DNA from: [Eubacterium] cellulosolvens LD2006
GTDB lineage: Bacteria; Bacillota; Clostridia; Lachnospirales; Lachnospiraceae
Direction of reading: 5' to 3'
DNA length: 64,000 bases
Assembly (NCBI RefSeq): GCF_000621585.1
Contig: NZ_JHXY01000015.1
Location: forward strand, 1 to 64,000
The notes below the pieces were generated by a model. The model ran no database searches. It was not told where the DNA came from and saw only the letters and a list, made by a program, of their open reading frames with translations. Positions 7,599 through 16,008 of this stretch are shown piece after piece. The position numbers were made by a program, and so were the translations under genes. Every line of letters begins with the position of its first letter. The first letter of the stretch is position 1.

Positions 7599-9143
7599 AT
7601 GGGCAAGATCGAAGATAGGGCGAGAAGACTTTCCAATGCCTATTACAATCAGGGACTGGACTGCGCCGGTATCCGGGATCTCACCGGTGCTGAAGAAAAA
7701 CTCCGGCTGAGTCTTCAGATGGATAAGACGAATCTTACGGCCAGAAATCTCCTCGGTCTCGTATACTATGAGCAGGGAGAAGTTGTCGCCGCTCTCAGGG
7801 AGTGGGTCATCAGCAACAACATGAACAAAGCGGACAACCCGGCGATTCACTACATTTCCGCGATCCGGAAGGATCCGAAGCGACTCCGACAGATGAATCA
7901 GACCATTCACCAGTACAACGAGGCTCTTCGCTGTGCCAGCGAAGGAAATGAGGATATTGCGGCGATCCAGCTGCGGAAGATTATCAAGAATAATCCGAAG
8001 CACGTAAAGGCGTACCAGCTGCTGGCGCTGATTGACATCAAACAGAGACACTATACCCATGCGGGACGCCTTTTGAAAAAGGCCTGCGAGATCGATGCGG
8101 TCAATCCGGAGACGCTGCGTCTGCTCAAAGAGATCGACGATGTGCAGACCGGACTGTTTGAGAACAGCGCGAAGAAGAACAAAGAGAAGGGTGTGAAGAA
8201 TCCGTTCCGCAAAGGTGCGGATGATGTGTCGATTCTGGACGCCGGTCCGGCGAGACGGAAATCCAAAGTGGATCTGTACCGCGAGAGGCCGGGCTATTCG
8301 AGCCTCATGAATGTATTGTTCGGAATTGTGATCGGTCTTCTGGCTGTCGTCTTCATGGTTCGCCCCGCAGTGGCCTCCGGTGTCAACCGGGACGCGAACG
8401 CGAAGATCAAAGAGTATACCACGACGATGGCGACGCAGGAAAATAAGATCAACGAACTGCAGAACAAGATCAACGACTCGGAGAATACCGTCAGGGATGC
8501 GCAGAGCCAGCTGAAGAGTTCAAAAAACGCGACCGATTCCTATGACAATCTGATCCGCGCCTATCTGGATTACCAGGCCGGCAAATATGAGCAGGCGGGC
8601 GACGAGATTCTGAAAGTGGATGTGTCCGTACTTTCCAGGGAGGCGTGTGAGATTTACGACGCGAATAAGGACGCGATTCTGGCCAATGCCTACGACGCCT
8701 ATGAATTCGGCGGAAACAACGCGTTCTATCTCAAGGACTGGACGAAGGCGGCTTCCTATTATGAGAAGGCTCTTTCGATCAAAGAAGGCGTCTATGATGT
8801 CATGAACCTTCTGGCGCAGGCATATCAGAACGCAAACCGGAACGAAAAAGCGATTGCGGCATATCAGAAGATCATAGATACCTTCCCGAATACCAGGAGG
8901 GCGGAGTATGCGGCCGCCGCCATCACGGAGCTGGGAGGAACGCCGGAGAATATGGACGGTTCTCAGCCGGTGGACGGAAGCGACGGGACCGATACCGGCG
9001 CCGGGGTGACGGATCCGGAGAGCGGAGCTGCAGACGGCGGATATTCCGGCACGGATGTTGATACGACGGAAGTCGACAATACGATTGTATATTATGATGA
9101 CAACGGCGTGGGCTACAACGCCGCCGGTGAGGTGGTCGGCTGA
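7599..9143 (+). CDS. Tetratricopeptide-repeat membrane protein
   Basis: A 514-residue protein with TPR-like helical repeats at residues about 8-190 (for example NLTARNLLGLVYYEQGEVVAA and VKAYQLLALIDIKQRHYTHAG), one transmembrane helix at about 236-258 (FGIVIGLLAVVFMV), a coiled coil (MATQENKINELQNKINDSEN), further TPRs at about 310-450 and an acidic Gly/Asp/Thr-rich tail. The arrangement suggests a cytoplasmic N-terminal scaffold and an extracellular TPR domain. TPRs bind partner proteins; the partner here is unknown. It lies in a tight run with a small ORF upstream and murB downstream, hinting at an envelope or growth role, which is inference. Confidence 0.85.
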   Translation: MGKIEDRARRLSNAYYNQGLDCAGIRDLTGAEEKLRLSLQMDKTNLTARNLLGLVYYEQGEVVAALREWVISNNMNKADNPAIHYISAIRKDPKRLRQMNQTIHQYNEALRCASEGNEDIAAIQLRKIIKNNPKHVKAYQLLALIDIKQRHYTHAGRLLKKACEIDAVNPETLRLLKEIDDVQTGLFENSAKKNKEKGVKNPFRKGADDVSILDAGPARRKSKVDLYRERPGYSSLMNVLFGIVIGLLAVVFMVRPAVASGVNRDANAKIKEYTTTMATQENKINELQNKINDSENTVRDAQSQLKSSKNATDSYDNLIRAYLDYQAGKYEQAGDEILKVDVSVLSREACEIYDANKDAILANAYDAYEFGGNNAFYLKDWTKAASYYEKALSIKEGVYDVMNLLAQAYQNANRNEKAIAAYQKIIDTFPNTRRAEYAAAAITELGGTPENMDGSQPVDGSDGTDTGAGVTDPESGAADGGYSGTDVDTTEVDNTIVYYDDNGVGYNAAGEVVG

Positions 9144-9192
9144 GTGCCGGTGCGCCGCCCAAAGCTGTTGTCAGACGGAGAATTACAGACAT

Positions 9193-10104
9193 ATGAGAGA
9201 AGAGATATCAAAGAAATTTCAGGAGATCCTCGGAGAAAACCAGGTGATCTGCCGGGAGCCGATGAACCGGCACACGACATTCCGGATCGGCGGGCCGGCA
9301 GACTATTTCCTCACGCCGGAGAGTGCGGAAGAAATCCGCGCCGTCATCGGGTACTGCAGGGAAGTGAAACTTCCGTACTTTGTGCTCGGAAACGGAAGCA
9401 ATCTTCTGGTCAGTGACGACGGATTCCGCGGGGCGGTCATTCAGATTGACCACAGAATGCAGGAACTGACGGTGGAAGGCTGCGAAATCCGCGCGCAGGC
9501 AGGTGTTTTGCTCTCGAAGGTCGCCGCGACAGCAAGAGATCATTCCCTGACCGGCTTTGAATTTGCCTCCGGTATTCCGGGCACCCTCGGCGGCGGCGTA
9601 TCCATGAACGCCGGCGCCTACGGAGGAGAACTGAAAGACGTGCTGGTGAGCGTGCGCGTGCTTGACAGGGATCTTCAGCTTCGAAGTCTTCCGGTGGAAG
9701 AACTCGATCTCGGATACCGGCACAGCAGGATCCAGGATGAGGAGATGATCGTCACGGATGTGACGCTTCGGCTTGATGAGGGAAGGCAGGAGGATATTGT
9801 CTCCAGAATGAACGAGCTGCGCGAGGCGAGGACGTTGAAGCAGCCGCTGGAGTTTCCGAGCGCGGGAAGTACCTTCAAGAGACCGGAGGGATATTTTGCG
9901 GGCAAGCTGATCATGGACGCCGGACTTGCGGGATTTTGTGTCGGCGACGCGCAGGTTTCGGAGAAGCACTGCGGTTTCGTGATTAATCGCGGCTCCGCTA
10001 CAGCCGGGGATGTCTGTGAATTGATCGAGCGCGTACAGGAGACGATCCGGGAGAAGGACGGTGTTCAACTGGAACCGGAAATCAGATTTTTAGGCTTTGA
10101 CTGA
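9193..10104 (+). CDS. murB: UDP-N-acetylmuramate dehydrogenase
   Basis: A 303-residue flavoenzyme that reduces UDP-GlcNAc-enolpyruvate to UDP-MurNAc in peptidoglycan precursor synthesis. Visible are the FAD-binding segment (HTTFRIGGPADYFLTP, LGNGSNLLVSD), GFEFASGIPGTLGGGVSMNAGAYGGE (quoted in part: GIPGTLGGGVSMNAGAYGGE), SAGSTFKRP with the catalytic serine region, and the C-terminal EPEIRFLG. Its short form lacking the type I extra loop fits type II MurB. ATG 9193 is chosen because MREEISKKFQEIL is a normal N-terminus and the upstream frame overlaps the TPR gene. It is followed 20 bases later by rapZ. Confidence 0.95.
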   Translation: MREEISKKFQEILGENQVICREPMNRHTTFRIGGPADYFLTPESAEEIRAVIGYCREVKLPYFVLGNGSNLLVSDDGFRGAVIQIDHRMQELTVEGCEIRAQAGVLLSKVAATARDHSLTGFEFASGIPGTLGGGVSMNAGAYGGELKDVLVSVRVLDRDLQLRSLPVEELDLGYRHSRIQDEEMIVTDVTLRLDEGRQEDIVSRMNELREARTLKQPLEFPSAGSTFKRPEGYFAGKLIMDAGLAGFCVGDAQVSEKHCGFVINRGSATAGDVCELIERVQETIREKDGVQLEPEIRFLGFD

Positions 10105-10124
10105 TTTCGTCGGGAGGAAAGAAA

Positions 10125-11012
10125 ATGGCATTACAACTTGTATTTGTGACGGGAATGTCCGGAGCGGGAAAATCGACAGCCCTGAAAATGCTGGAGGACA
10201 TCGGATTTTTCTGTATCGATAATCTGCCGATTCCGCTGATCGGGAAATTTGTTCAGCTGACGGCCGACGGCGAGGAGAGCAAGATCACGCAGGTGGCGAT
10301 GGGCGTCGACGTCCGGAGCGGAGAAAAGCTGGCGGATCTTCGGAATGTTCTCGATGATCTCGCGGAGGGCGGCGTCGATTACAAGATTCTCTTCCTTGAT
10401 GCGGACGGATCCACGCTGGTGAAGAGATACAAGGAGACGAGGCGGAGCCATCCGCTCGCGAGAAACGGACGGATCGAGACAGGAATCGCGGAGGAGAGGC
10501 AGTGTCTGGCGTTCCTGAAAAACGAGAGCGACTATATTCTCGACACCAGTCAGCTGCTCACGAGAGAACTCCGCGCGGAACTGGAGCGGATTTTTGTCCG
10601 CAACGAGAACTTCAAGAGTCTGATGATCACCGTTCTGTCGTTCGGCTTCAAGTACGGCATACCGGCGGATTCGGATCTGGTCTTTGATGTTCGTTTTCTT
10701 CCGAACCCGTATTATGTTCCGGATCTGCGGGCGCAGACGGGGAAAGACGCGCCGGTGCATGACTTTGTGATGAAATACGACATCTCCCGCGCCTTCATCG
10801 AGAAGCTGGTGGATCTGATCCGCTTCCTGATTCCGAATTATATCGAAGAGGGCAAGAACCAGCTGGTGATCTCCGTTGGCTGTACCGGCGGAAAACACCG
10901 CTCCGTCACGCTGGCCGAGGAACTCTTTGCGAGACTGTCCGGAGGCGAGGGATACGGACTTCGCATTGAGCACAGAGATATCGATAAAGATTCATTAAGA
11001 AAAAAGGTGTAA
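10125..11012 (+). CDS. rapZ: RNase adapter protein RapZ (YvcJ family nucleotide-binding protein)
   Basis: A 295-residue P-loop protein with the Walker A GMSGAGKS at residues 10-17, CIDNLPIPLI, FLDADGSTLVKRYKETRRSHPL and the C-terminal SVGCTGGKHRSVTLAEEL, all hallmarks of the RapZ/YvcJ family. In enteric bacteria RapZ guides RNase E to a small RNA controlling amino-sugar synthesis. In Bacillota it is YvcJ, a GTP/ATP-binding protein linked to competence and sugar metabolism. The good RBS GGGAGGAAAG precedes ATG 10125. It is adjacent to whiA (3-base gap), as in the Bacillus yvcJ-yvcK-whiA-crh cluster, but yvcK is missing between them. Confidence 0.95.
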   Translation: MALQLVFVTGMSGAGKSTALKMLEDIGFFCIDNLPIPLIGKFVQLTADGEESKITQVAMGVDVRSGEKLADLRNVLDDLAEGGVDYKILFLDADGSTLVKRYKETRRSHPLARNGRIETGIAEERQCLAFLKNESDYILDTSQLLTRELRAELERIFVRNENFKSLMITVLSFGFKYGIPADSDLVFDVRFLPNPYYVPDLRAQTGKDAPVHDFVMKYDISRAFIEKLVDLIRFLIPNYIEEGKNQLVISVGCTGGKHRSVTLAEELFARLSGGEGYGLRIEHRDIDKDSLRKKV

Positions 11013-11015
11013 CGT

Positions 11016-11984
11016 ATGTCTTTTTCCAGTGAAGTGAAAAAAGAACTGGCCGGTCAGATCGGAAATGCCCGGCATTGTCAGATCGCGGAACTTGCCGCAC
11101 TGCTGATCTTCTGCTGCGTCGTCCGGGCGACCGACGGGGGAGATATTCACATCGATTACGAGAGTGAACATCTGGATGTCACCGAGAAATATGTCACGCT
11201 TCTCAAAAAACTTTTTCATATTTCACCGGAGATCATTGTAAAGCCGGATCTTCGAAGAAGAAAAAAAGAAGTGTATAAGGTCAATATCACAGACCGGAGT
11301 CTTGCGATCACGATTCTTCAGCTTGTCCGTTTTCTCTCGGACAGCGAGGATTTCGCCGAGGATGTTCCGCTGGCACATCAGGTCATCCTGAACAGGAGCT
11401 GCTGCCGGCGAGCCTTCCTTCGGGGAGCATTTCTGGCGGCCGGTTCCGTGAGCGATCCGGACAAGTCCTATCATTTTGAGATTGTGTGCACAGAAGAGAA
11501 TCTGGCAGATCAGCTCTGCGAGCTGATGGTAGAGCTCGGGATTGACGCGAGGAGGGTGCAGCGGCAGAAGTACGCGATCACGTATGTCAAGGGCAGCGAG
11601 CAGATTGCGGATCTGCTCGGCATGATGGAGGCCAGGGTGATGATGCTGCAGTACGAGAACTCCAGAATCATCAACGAAGTGCGCGGAAATATCAACCGGA
11701 AGGTGAACTGCGAGACCGCGAATATCAACAAGACGGCCAACGCGGCCGCCCGTCAGATCGAGGATATCGAGCTGATCGAGAACACGATGGGACTTTCTAA
11801 ATTACCGAATGGACTTGACGAAATGGCAAGGGTTCGGTTACAATATCCAACAGCGACACTTTCAGAACTGGGTGATCTGATTAATCCACCGGTTGGAAAA
11901 TCGGGAGTGAATCACCGCCTGAGGAAGATCGGCGAGATCGCAGAGAGGATTAGAACACAAGGAGGCAGTATTCGAAATGGTTAA
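11016..11984 (+). CDS. whiA: DNA-binding protein WhiA
   Basis: A 322-residue WhiA protein: N-terminal MSFSSEVKKELAG, a LAGLIDADG-like fold (residues about 20-210, with RRAFLRGAFLAAGSVSDP) that has lost endonuclease function in this family, NVNRKVNCETANINKTANAA-like linker (here NINRKVNCETANINKTANAA) and a C-terminal helix-turn-helix (YPTATLSELGDLINPPVGKS). In Bacillus WhiA influences cell division and chromosome segregation; in Streptomyces it is a sporulation regulator. Its stop codon overlaps the HPr-like gene by 8 bases, so the two are translationally coupled. Confidence 0.97.
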   Translation: MSFSSEVKKELAGQIGNARHCQIAELAALLIFCCVVRATDGGDIHIDYESEHLDVTEKYVTLLKKLFHISPEIIVKPDLRRRKKEVYKVNITDRSLAITILQLVRFLSDSEDFAEDVPLAHQVILNRSCCRRAFLRGAFLAAGSVSDPDKSYHFEIVCTEENLADQLCELMVELGIDARRVQRQKYAITYVKGSEQIADLLGMMEARVMMLQYENSRIINEVRGNINRKVNCETANINKTANAAARQIEDIELIENTMGLSKLPNGLDEMARVRLQYPTATLSELGDLINPPVGKSGVNHRLRKIGEIAERIRTQGGSIRNG

Positions 11985-12234
11985 GGACAGTGTTACGATA
12001 CAGATTTCCAGTGGACTGGAGACGAGACCGATTGCTATGCTCGTACAGGTTGCAAGTCAGTATCAGAGTGTGATCAAGCTGGAGAGCGGCACGAAGGAAG
12101 TGAACGCCAAGAGCATTATGGGAATGATGACACTGGGTCTGGATAATGGTGAGAGCGTTACAATCACCGCTGACGGTCCGGATGAAGACGAGGCCATGGC
12201 CAGTGTGAAGGACTATCTGACACAGGACAGATAA
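11977..12234 (+). CDS. HPr-like protein lacking the active-site histidine (Crh-like)
   Basis: An 85-residue HPr-fold protein. In true HPr the phosphorylated histidine lies in GLHARPA at position 15; here the same place reads GLETRPI, with glutamate at 15, so it cannot accept phosphate from enzyme I. The regulatory serine is kept (Ser46 in NAKSIMGMM). This pattern equals Bacillus Crh, which has Gln15 and works only in carbon catabolite repression after Ser46 phosphorylation by HPr kinase. The position right after whiA matches yvcL-crh of Bacillus. It probably acts as a co-regulator of CcpA or of an enzyme rather than in sugar transport. A terminator follows. Confidence 0.88.
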   Translation: MVKDSVTIQISSGLETRPIAMLVQVASQYQSVIKLESGTKEVNAKSIMGMMTLGLDNGESVTITADGPDEDEAMASVKDYLTQDR

Positions 12235-12267
12235 AGAATAGACTGCATAACATAACAGGTGACAACA

Positions 12268-12305
12268 TAAAAACAGCGTCCGCCGAAGCGGGCGCTGTTT
12301 TTATG
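12268..12305 (+). terminator. Terminator of the valS-whiA-HPr-like run
   Basis: AAACAGCG(TCCGCC) pairs with (CGGG)CGCTGTTT across a GAAG loop and is followed by TTTATG. It lies 34 bases after the HPr-like stop codon. Confidence 0.85.
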
Positions 12306-12318
12306 TTGTGGAAAAATC

Positions 12319-12350
12319 AAAAGGGATTGCCGCGAGCGGCAATCCCTTTT
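12319..12350 (-). terminator. Terminator of mecA (possibly bidirectional)
   Basis: AAAAGGGATTGCCGC (12319-12333) pairs perfectly with GCGGCAATCCCTTTT (12336-12350). Read on the minus strand it follows the mecA stop by 12 bases and ends in TTTT. Confidence 0.85.
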
Positions 12351-12362
12351 ATAAGTGTCAGG

Positions 12363-13160
12363 TTATAAAGTCTCGAGTTTCTGAACGGCGTTGCTCCTGA
12401 TCAGAACATTTCCGTGCTCTCGGAGCCAGGTCTCGGTTGAGTCTGTGAAACTCTCCTTCTGACCGTACTCGGACAGGATATTGCAAACGCGGTTGAAATT
12501 CTCCGGTGAAGTCGAGGACTGGCGGAGAACAAGGTAGTAGTTCGGAACTTCGGTATCTCTCCGGTACAAACTGTTGCGGCCGGTATACATACCGTTTAGT
12601 GCGTGGGCGGCATCAATGACTCTGTCCAGAGTGTCAAAACGGTAGCTCTGCCTCAGATTGACAGCGTTCTTGCCGTTCGGACTGATGTGGTGAGGGGATG
12701 CTGTGTCTGATCCGACCGGTGTCTCGGACGGACTCTCCTTCTCTTCTCTTTTGGCTGCCTGCGCCTTCGCTTCATTCTCGGCGAGCTTCTTCGCATTGTA
12801 AATCTTGTGGAACAGATCCAGAATTTCATCAGCGCCGCTGTGAGCTTTCGGTTTTGCTGAATCATCTTCCGTGGACTGCGTAAATCTGGAAAAACGCGTA
12901 TCGAGTTCCTCGGGATCATCCACCTTGGTGATGATGAGCACAATGCTCTCCGAGGACGTTGGAATTGCCTCAATCATAAGAGGGGAATTGCCTGATTCAA
13001 AGCCGACTTCGTAATGTGCTTCCTGCATCATATCCTGAAACAGAAGTTTTGCTTTTTCAGAGCCGTATGCGAGTTCTGTCAGCTGGATATTTCGGCTGCT
13101 CAGGTCTTCGCGGGTAAGTGTACAGCGGATCTGGTTTTCGCTTATTTTCTCTATCTTCAT
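12363..13160 (-). CDS. mecA: MecA-type adaptor protein
   Basis: A 265-residue protein with the MecA layout: N-terminal domain MKIEKISENQIRCTLTREDL with LLFQDMMQEAHYEVGFE and PLMIEAIPTSSESIVLIITKVDDPEELDTRFSRF (here abbreviated), a long acidic/glutamine-rich linker (residues about 100-170) and a C-terminal domain (LDRVIDAAHALNG...NSLYRRDTEVPNYYLVLRQ). MecA presents substrates to the ClpC chaperone for ClpCP proteolysis; in Bacillus it targets ComK. With comEA, comEC and comF in this window it may touch competence control, but that link is inference. Convergent with the whiA run; a promoter lies at 13185-13212. Confidence 0.9.
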   Translation of the reverse strand: MKIEKISENQIRCTLTREDLSSRNIQLTELAYGSEKAKLLFQDMMQEAHYEVGFESGNSPLMIEAIPTSSESIVLIITKVDDPEELDTRFSRFTQSTEDDSAKPKAHSGADEILDLFHKIYNAKKLAENEAKAQAAKREEKESPSETPVGSDTASPHHISPNGKNAVNLRQSYRFDTLDRVIDAAHALNGMYTGRNSLYRRDTEVPNYYLVLRQSSTSPENFNRVCNILSEYGQKESFTDSTETWLREHGNVLIRSNAVQKLETL

Positions 13161-13184
13161 CTTATCACTTCCTCTCAGCCTCAG

Positions 13185-13212
13185 TATATAACACCAGTCC
13201 TACAAAAGTAAA
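13185..13212 (-). promoter_or_regulatory. Probable mecA promoter
   Basis: On the minus strand TTTACT (13212-13207), 16 bases, TATATA (13190-13185). The mecA start codon is 25 bases downstream of the -10. Confidence 0.5.
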
Positions 13213-13299
13213 GAAAATCCAGACGTTTTTGCGAATGAACGAACATATACTGAAAGTGCTTTTTCGGTTTCGGAAAAATATAAATAAAACAATCTATGC

Positions 13300-13503
13300 T
13301 TGCAATTCAAAGAGAAAAATATATAATAGATATTGTGAGAGCGGTTCACATCCGTATAGAAAAGAGGTGAGGCCGATGGGCTCCTGAAATCTGTTCATAC
13401 GGAATGCATTTTTTGACGAAACAGGGAACTGAAACGTCCTGTGATTTATCCATCTTTTATTAAGCCGGAGATCTCCGGCAGACATCGTGTAATCGATGTT
13501 TTA
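13300..13503 (+). ncRNA. Candidate structured non-coding RNA with its own promoter and terminator
   Basis: A promoter TTGCAA (13300-13305), 16 bases, TATAAT (13322-13327) faces no gene for about 380 bases. The predicted transcript from about 13335 has TCCGTAT pairing with ATACGGA (enclosing AGG..GGCC/GGGCT-CCT), then TTTTTT; next ACAGG/CCTGT; next the 16-bp palindrome GCCGGAGATCTCCGGC (13464-13479); and finally ACATCG/CGATGT (13482-13499) with TTTT. It contains a start-stop mini-frame of three codons (ATGGGCTCCTGA, 13376 on) behind GAGGTGAGG. It matches no riboswitch class I know. Bases 13504-13704 show nothing further. Confidence 0.5.
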
Positions 13504-13704
13504 TAATCCCCAATGAAAGAATAAAAGAAAAAGCGATACCTTCCGGCAGAACTGCGTGTTCAGAGATTCTTCGCGCGCGGACTGTCGTTTGTGTACTGCG
13601 CAAAGAGAAAATACAGCGGATGAATGCTGCTTTTACATGCATTGTGCTGTGAGTACAGTGCAGAAACACTGATGATCAAGTCTGTTATCAAACACATATA
13701 CACA

Positions 13705-13932
13705 ATGAATAAAGAGCAAACGGAAAAATACGAAACGATTCTGAAAACGCTTCGCCGTTACCGGCGGGAGGGGTGGGAGCTGAAATTCGAAGACGAATCC
13801 AGCACGCCCAGACAAATTGCAAAAGCACGAGCTGTCTGTGAGGACACATGCGACTACATGCCGGACTTCATTGTTGATCCACAGACAGGACATAAGTTTA
13901 TTAATCATAATTTCGTCCGTAATGAGTGCTGA
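13705..13932 (+). CDS. Small conserved-looking protein, 75 residues
   Basis: ATG 13705 opens MNKEQTEKYETILKTLRRYR and runs to TGA 13930-13932. The frame also extends upstream (ATG 13672, 13624), but no start has a clear ribosome-binding site. The sequence has an amphipathic N-terminal helix, a GWELKFEDESSTP segment, two cysteines (AVCEDTCDYMPDFIVD) and a C-terminal NHNFVRNEC. From memory similar small proteins occur in Lachnospiraceae, but I cannot name a family or function. A hairpin at 13938-14000 follows directly. Moderate doubt remains whether it is translated. Confidence 0.5.
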   Translation: MNKEQTEKYETILKTLRRYRREGWELKFEDESSTPRQIAKARAVCEDTCDYMPDFIVDPQTGHKFINHNFVRNEC

Positions 13933-13937
13933 AATAA

Positions 13938-14000
13938 GGCACTGACAGCGAATTCTCACACGGATCTGTGAATATCTGACGGTAAATGTCTGTCGGTGCC
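13938..14000 (+). other. Hairpin structure after the small protein
   Basis: GGCACTGACAG (13938-13948) pairs with CTGTCGGTGCC (13990-14000), enclosing a smaller TCACA/TGTGA hairpin. No immediate T-run follows. The rest of 13933-14319 holds A- and T-runs (for example T9 near 14142), an AAAAAGCGCTTTTT palindrome near 14187 and the promoter below, but no gene. Confidence 0.45.
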
Positions 14001-14227
14001 TGCTTTCGGAAAAACGGGAGAAAAAAAGCAATAAAAACAGTTTTTAAAAGTCGATAAAACCATGATTGAAAGAACTGTACACAGGAAATGAATATGGAAG
14101 AGAAAAGCGCGGCTGCCCGTCGAATAACCGGACAACTGCGTTTTTTTTTCGTGATCGCAAATCCATCCGGATTCCCGAAGACATGAAAAAGCGCTTTTTC
14201 AGGCGATCTTAGCCGGCTGTGGCGTCC

Positions 14228-14256
14228 TTGCCATCGATGACCGAACATGCTAGAAT
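14228..14256 (+). promoter_or_regulatory. Promoter of the GH18 gene
   Basis: TTGCCA (14228-14233), 17 bases, TAGAAT (14251-14256), 64 bases before the start codon. Confidence 0.65.
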
Positions 14257-14319
14257 AAAATAATATATGTTTTGAAGTAAGTATGCCTTGTGGGGAGGCA
14301 GATCGGAGGATTTTTACAA

Positions 14320-15993
14320 ATGGCCGCAAAGAGGTCCAGACAGAAAAAGACAGTGCTTCCGCTGATTCTGATGATTGCGGCGGTGGCTCTGATTATTGTG
14401 CTTGCCGGCGGATATTTCGTCCGTCATTCCGAAACCTACAACGAGATGGATAAGAACAGCTATTTCGGGATCGTGAAGGACAGTCAGGCGGCGCTGATCG
14501 TCAATGACAAGATTCTCGATACATTCGGTCTGGTAAGAGACGGGCGCGTTTATCTCGACTACGACACAGTGAGTCAGTTTTTTAACAGCGGATTCTTCTG
14601 GGAGGAGGACCAGCGGCAGATGCTGCTCACGATGCCTTCCGGCACGCAGAAATGGTCTGTGGGCGAAACGGAGGACGTGATTCTTGAAGACGACACGATC
14701 TATATTTCTGCGGACTGCGTCAAAGAGAATTCGGATATCGATATGGAAATCCTCGAAGCGCCGCACCGAATTGTTGCAAGGACAAACTGGAAGAATATTG
14801 CCGCTGAGACTATGCTCGAGGATGCGGTTGTCCGGTTCCGCGGCGGGCCGAAGGCAGAGGTTCTGACGAAGGTAAAAGCCGGGGACACCGTTGTTCTCAC
14901 TGCCCACGCGGATGACTGGTGCGAAGTCTCGACTTCCGACGGCTATATCGGCTATGTGAAAAAGAAACAGCTCAGGGCAGCGCCGGAGGGGACGATCTCC
15001 CACACGACCGGAAAGAAATTCCTTTTCCGGAAGGTGATGGCGGATCACAAGATCAACCTGGCATGGCATTACATCGGTTCGGTGGACAACAACGCGAGCT
15101 TCGATGAAGTGACCGCATCCGCGCAGGGATTGAATACGATTGCTCCGACATGGTTCAAACTCGCGGACGAGAACGGTAATCTGATTTCTTACGCCTCCGC
15201 GGATTATGTGCTCGCTGCGCACAATAAGAACATGCAGGTCTGGGGAACGCTTCAGGATGTATTCGGTGACGGACTTAATATAGAAGAACTTCTGAAGAGG
15301 GAATCCGTGCGAGCGACGATCATTCAGTCACTTCTTCAGGTGGCTGCCGAGACGGGCATGGATGGAATCAATGTGGACATTGAGACCATCGGTGCGGAGA
15401 ATGTCGCGCAGTATCTGCAGTTCCTCCGGGAACTCAGTGTCGCGGCGCACGAGCAGAATCTGACGGTCTCCGTGGACAATTATGTGCCGCTGTACACTGC
15501 GTACCTGAACCGTCAGGAACAGGCAAAGACGGTAGACTATCTTGTAATCATGGGTTATGACGAGCACACAGCCGGATCTTCCGAGGTCGGATCCAATGCC
15601 TCCCTTCCTTTTGTAAAACAGGGAATCGAGGATACGCTCGCAGAGGTGCCGAAGACACAGGTGATCAACGCGATTCCGTTCTATACAAGAGCGTGGACAA
15701 AACCGTCGACATCGGACAAGGAACCGTCAAACATCGCGCTTGGCATGGATGACGCCGACCTCTGGGCACAGCAAAACGGAATAAAGACAGAATGGGATGC
15801 ATCCCTTGGCCAGTACAAAGGCTCCGTTCAGACAAATGAGGGAACCTTAAGCATCTGGCTGGAGGAGGAGAAGTCCATAGAGGAGAAGATGAAACTGATC
15901 AATTCCTACGATCTCGCAGGAGTTGCCGAGTGGAGGCTTGGCTTCGAGCGTTCCAGTGTCTGGGGAATTATAAATAAGTATTTGAATTCATAA
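14320..15993 (+). CDS. Membrane-anchored glycosyl hydrolase family 18 protein with SH3 domain
   Basis: A 557-residue envelope protein. After a basic start it has one membrane anchor (residues about 10-35, LPLILMIAAVALIIVLAGGYF), a region resembling copper-amine-oxidase-N/stalk modules (about 45-160), a bacterial SH3 domain (about 165-225, DDWCEVSTSDGYIGYVKKKQL) and a GH18 barrel (about 245-555). The catalytic DxxDxDxE-type motif is seen as DGINVDIE, with glutamate as acid. This architecture is that of YaaH/YdhD-like proteins acting on peptidoglycan or N-acetylglucosamine polymers outside the cell. ATG 14320 is chosen because GGAGG at 14305-14309 precedes it; an in-frame GTG lies upstream at 14290. 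A DivIVA-like gene follows 15 bases later. Confidence 0.9.
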   Translation: MAAKRSRQKKTVLPLILMIAAVALIIVLAGGYFVRHSETYNEMDKNSYFGIVKDSQAALIVNDKILDTFGLVRDGRVYLDYDTVSQFFNSGFFWEEDQRQMLLTMPSGTQKWSVGETEDVILEDDTIYISADCVKENSDIDMEILEAPHRIVARTNWKNIAAETMLEDAVVRFRGGPKAEVLTKVKAGDTVVLTAHADDWCEVSTSDGYIGYVKKKQLRAAPEGTISHTTGKKFLFRKVMADHKINLAWHYIGSVDNNASFDEVTASAQGLNTIAPTWFKLADENGNLISYASADYVLAAHNKNMQVWGTLQDVFGDGLNIEELLKRESVRATIIQSLLQVAAETGMDGINVDIETIGAENVAQYLQFLRELSVAAHEQNLTVSVDNYVPLYTAYLNRQEQAKTVDYLVIMGYDEHTAGSSEVGSNASLPFVKQGIEDTLAEVPKTQVINAIPFYTRAWTKPSTSDKEPSNIALGMDDADLWAQQNGIKTEWDASLGQYKGSVQTNEGTLSIWLEEEKSIEEKMKLINSYDLAGVAEWRLGFERSSVWGIINKYLNS

Positions 15994-16008
15994 GGGAGGA
16001 TTATGATC

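Noticed and set aside
13335-13503. Known riboswitch upstream of the small protein
   Set aside because: No consensus of THF, ZTP, guanidine, SAM, purine, c-di-GMP or Mn riboswitches could be matched; kept only as a candidate ncRNA.
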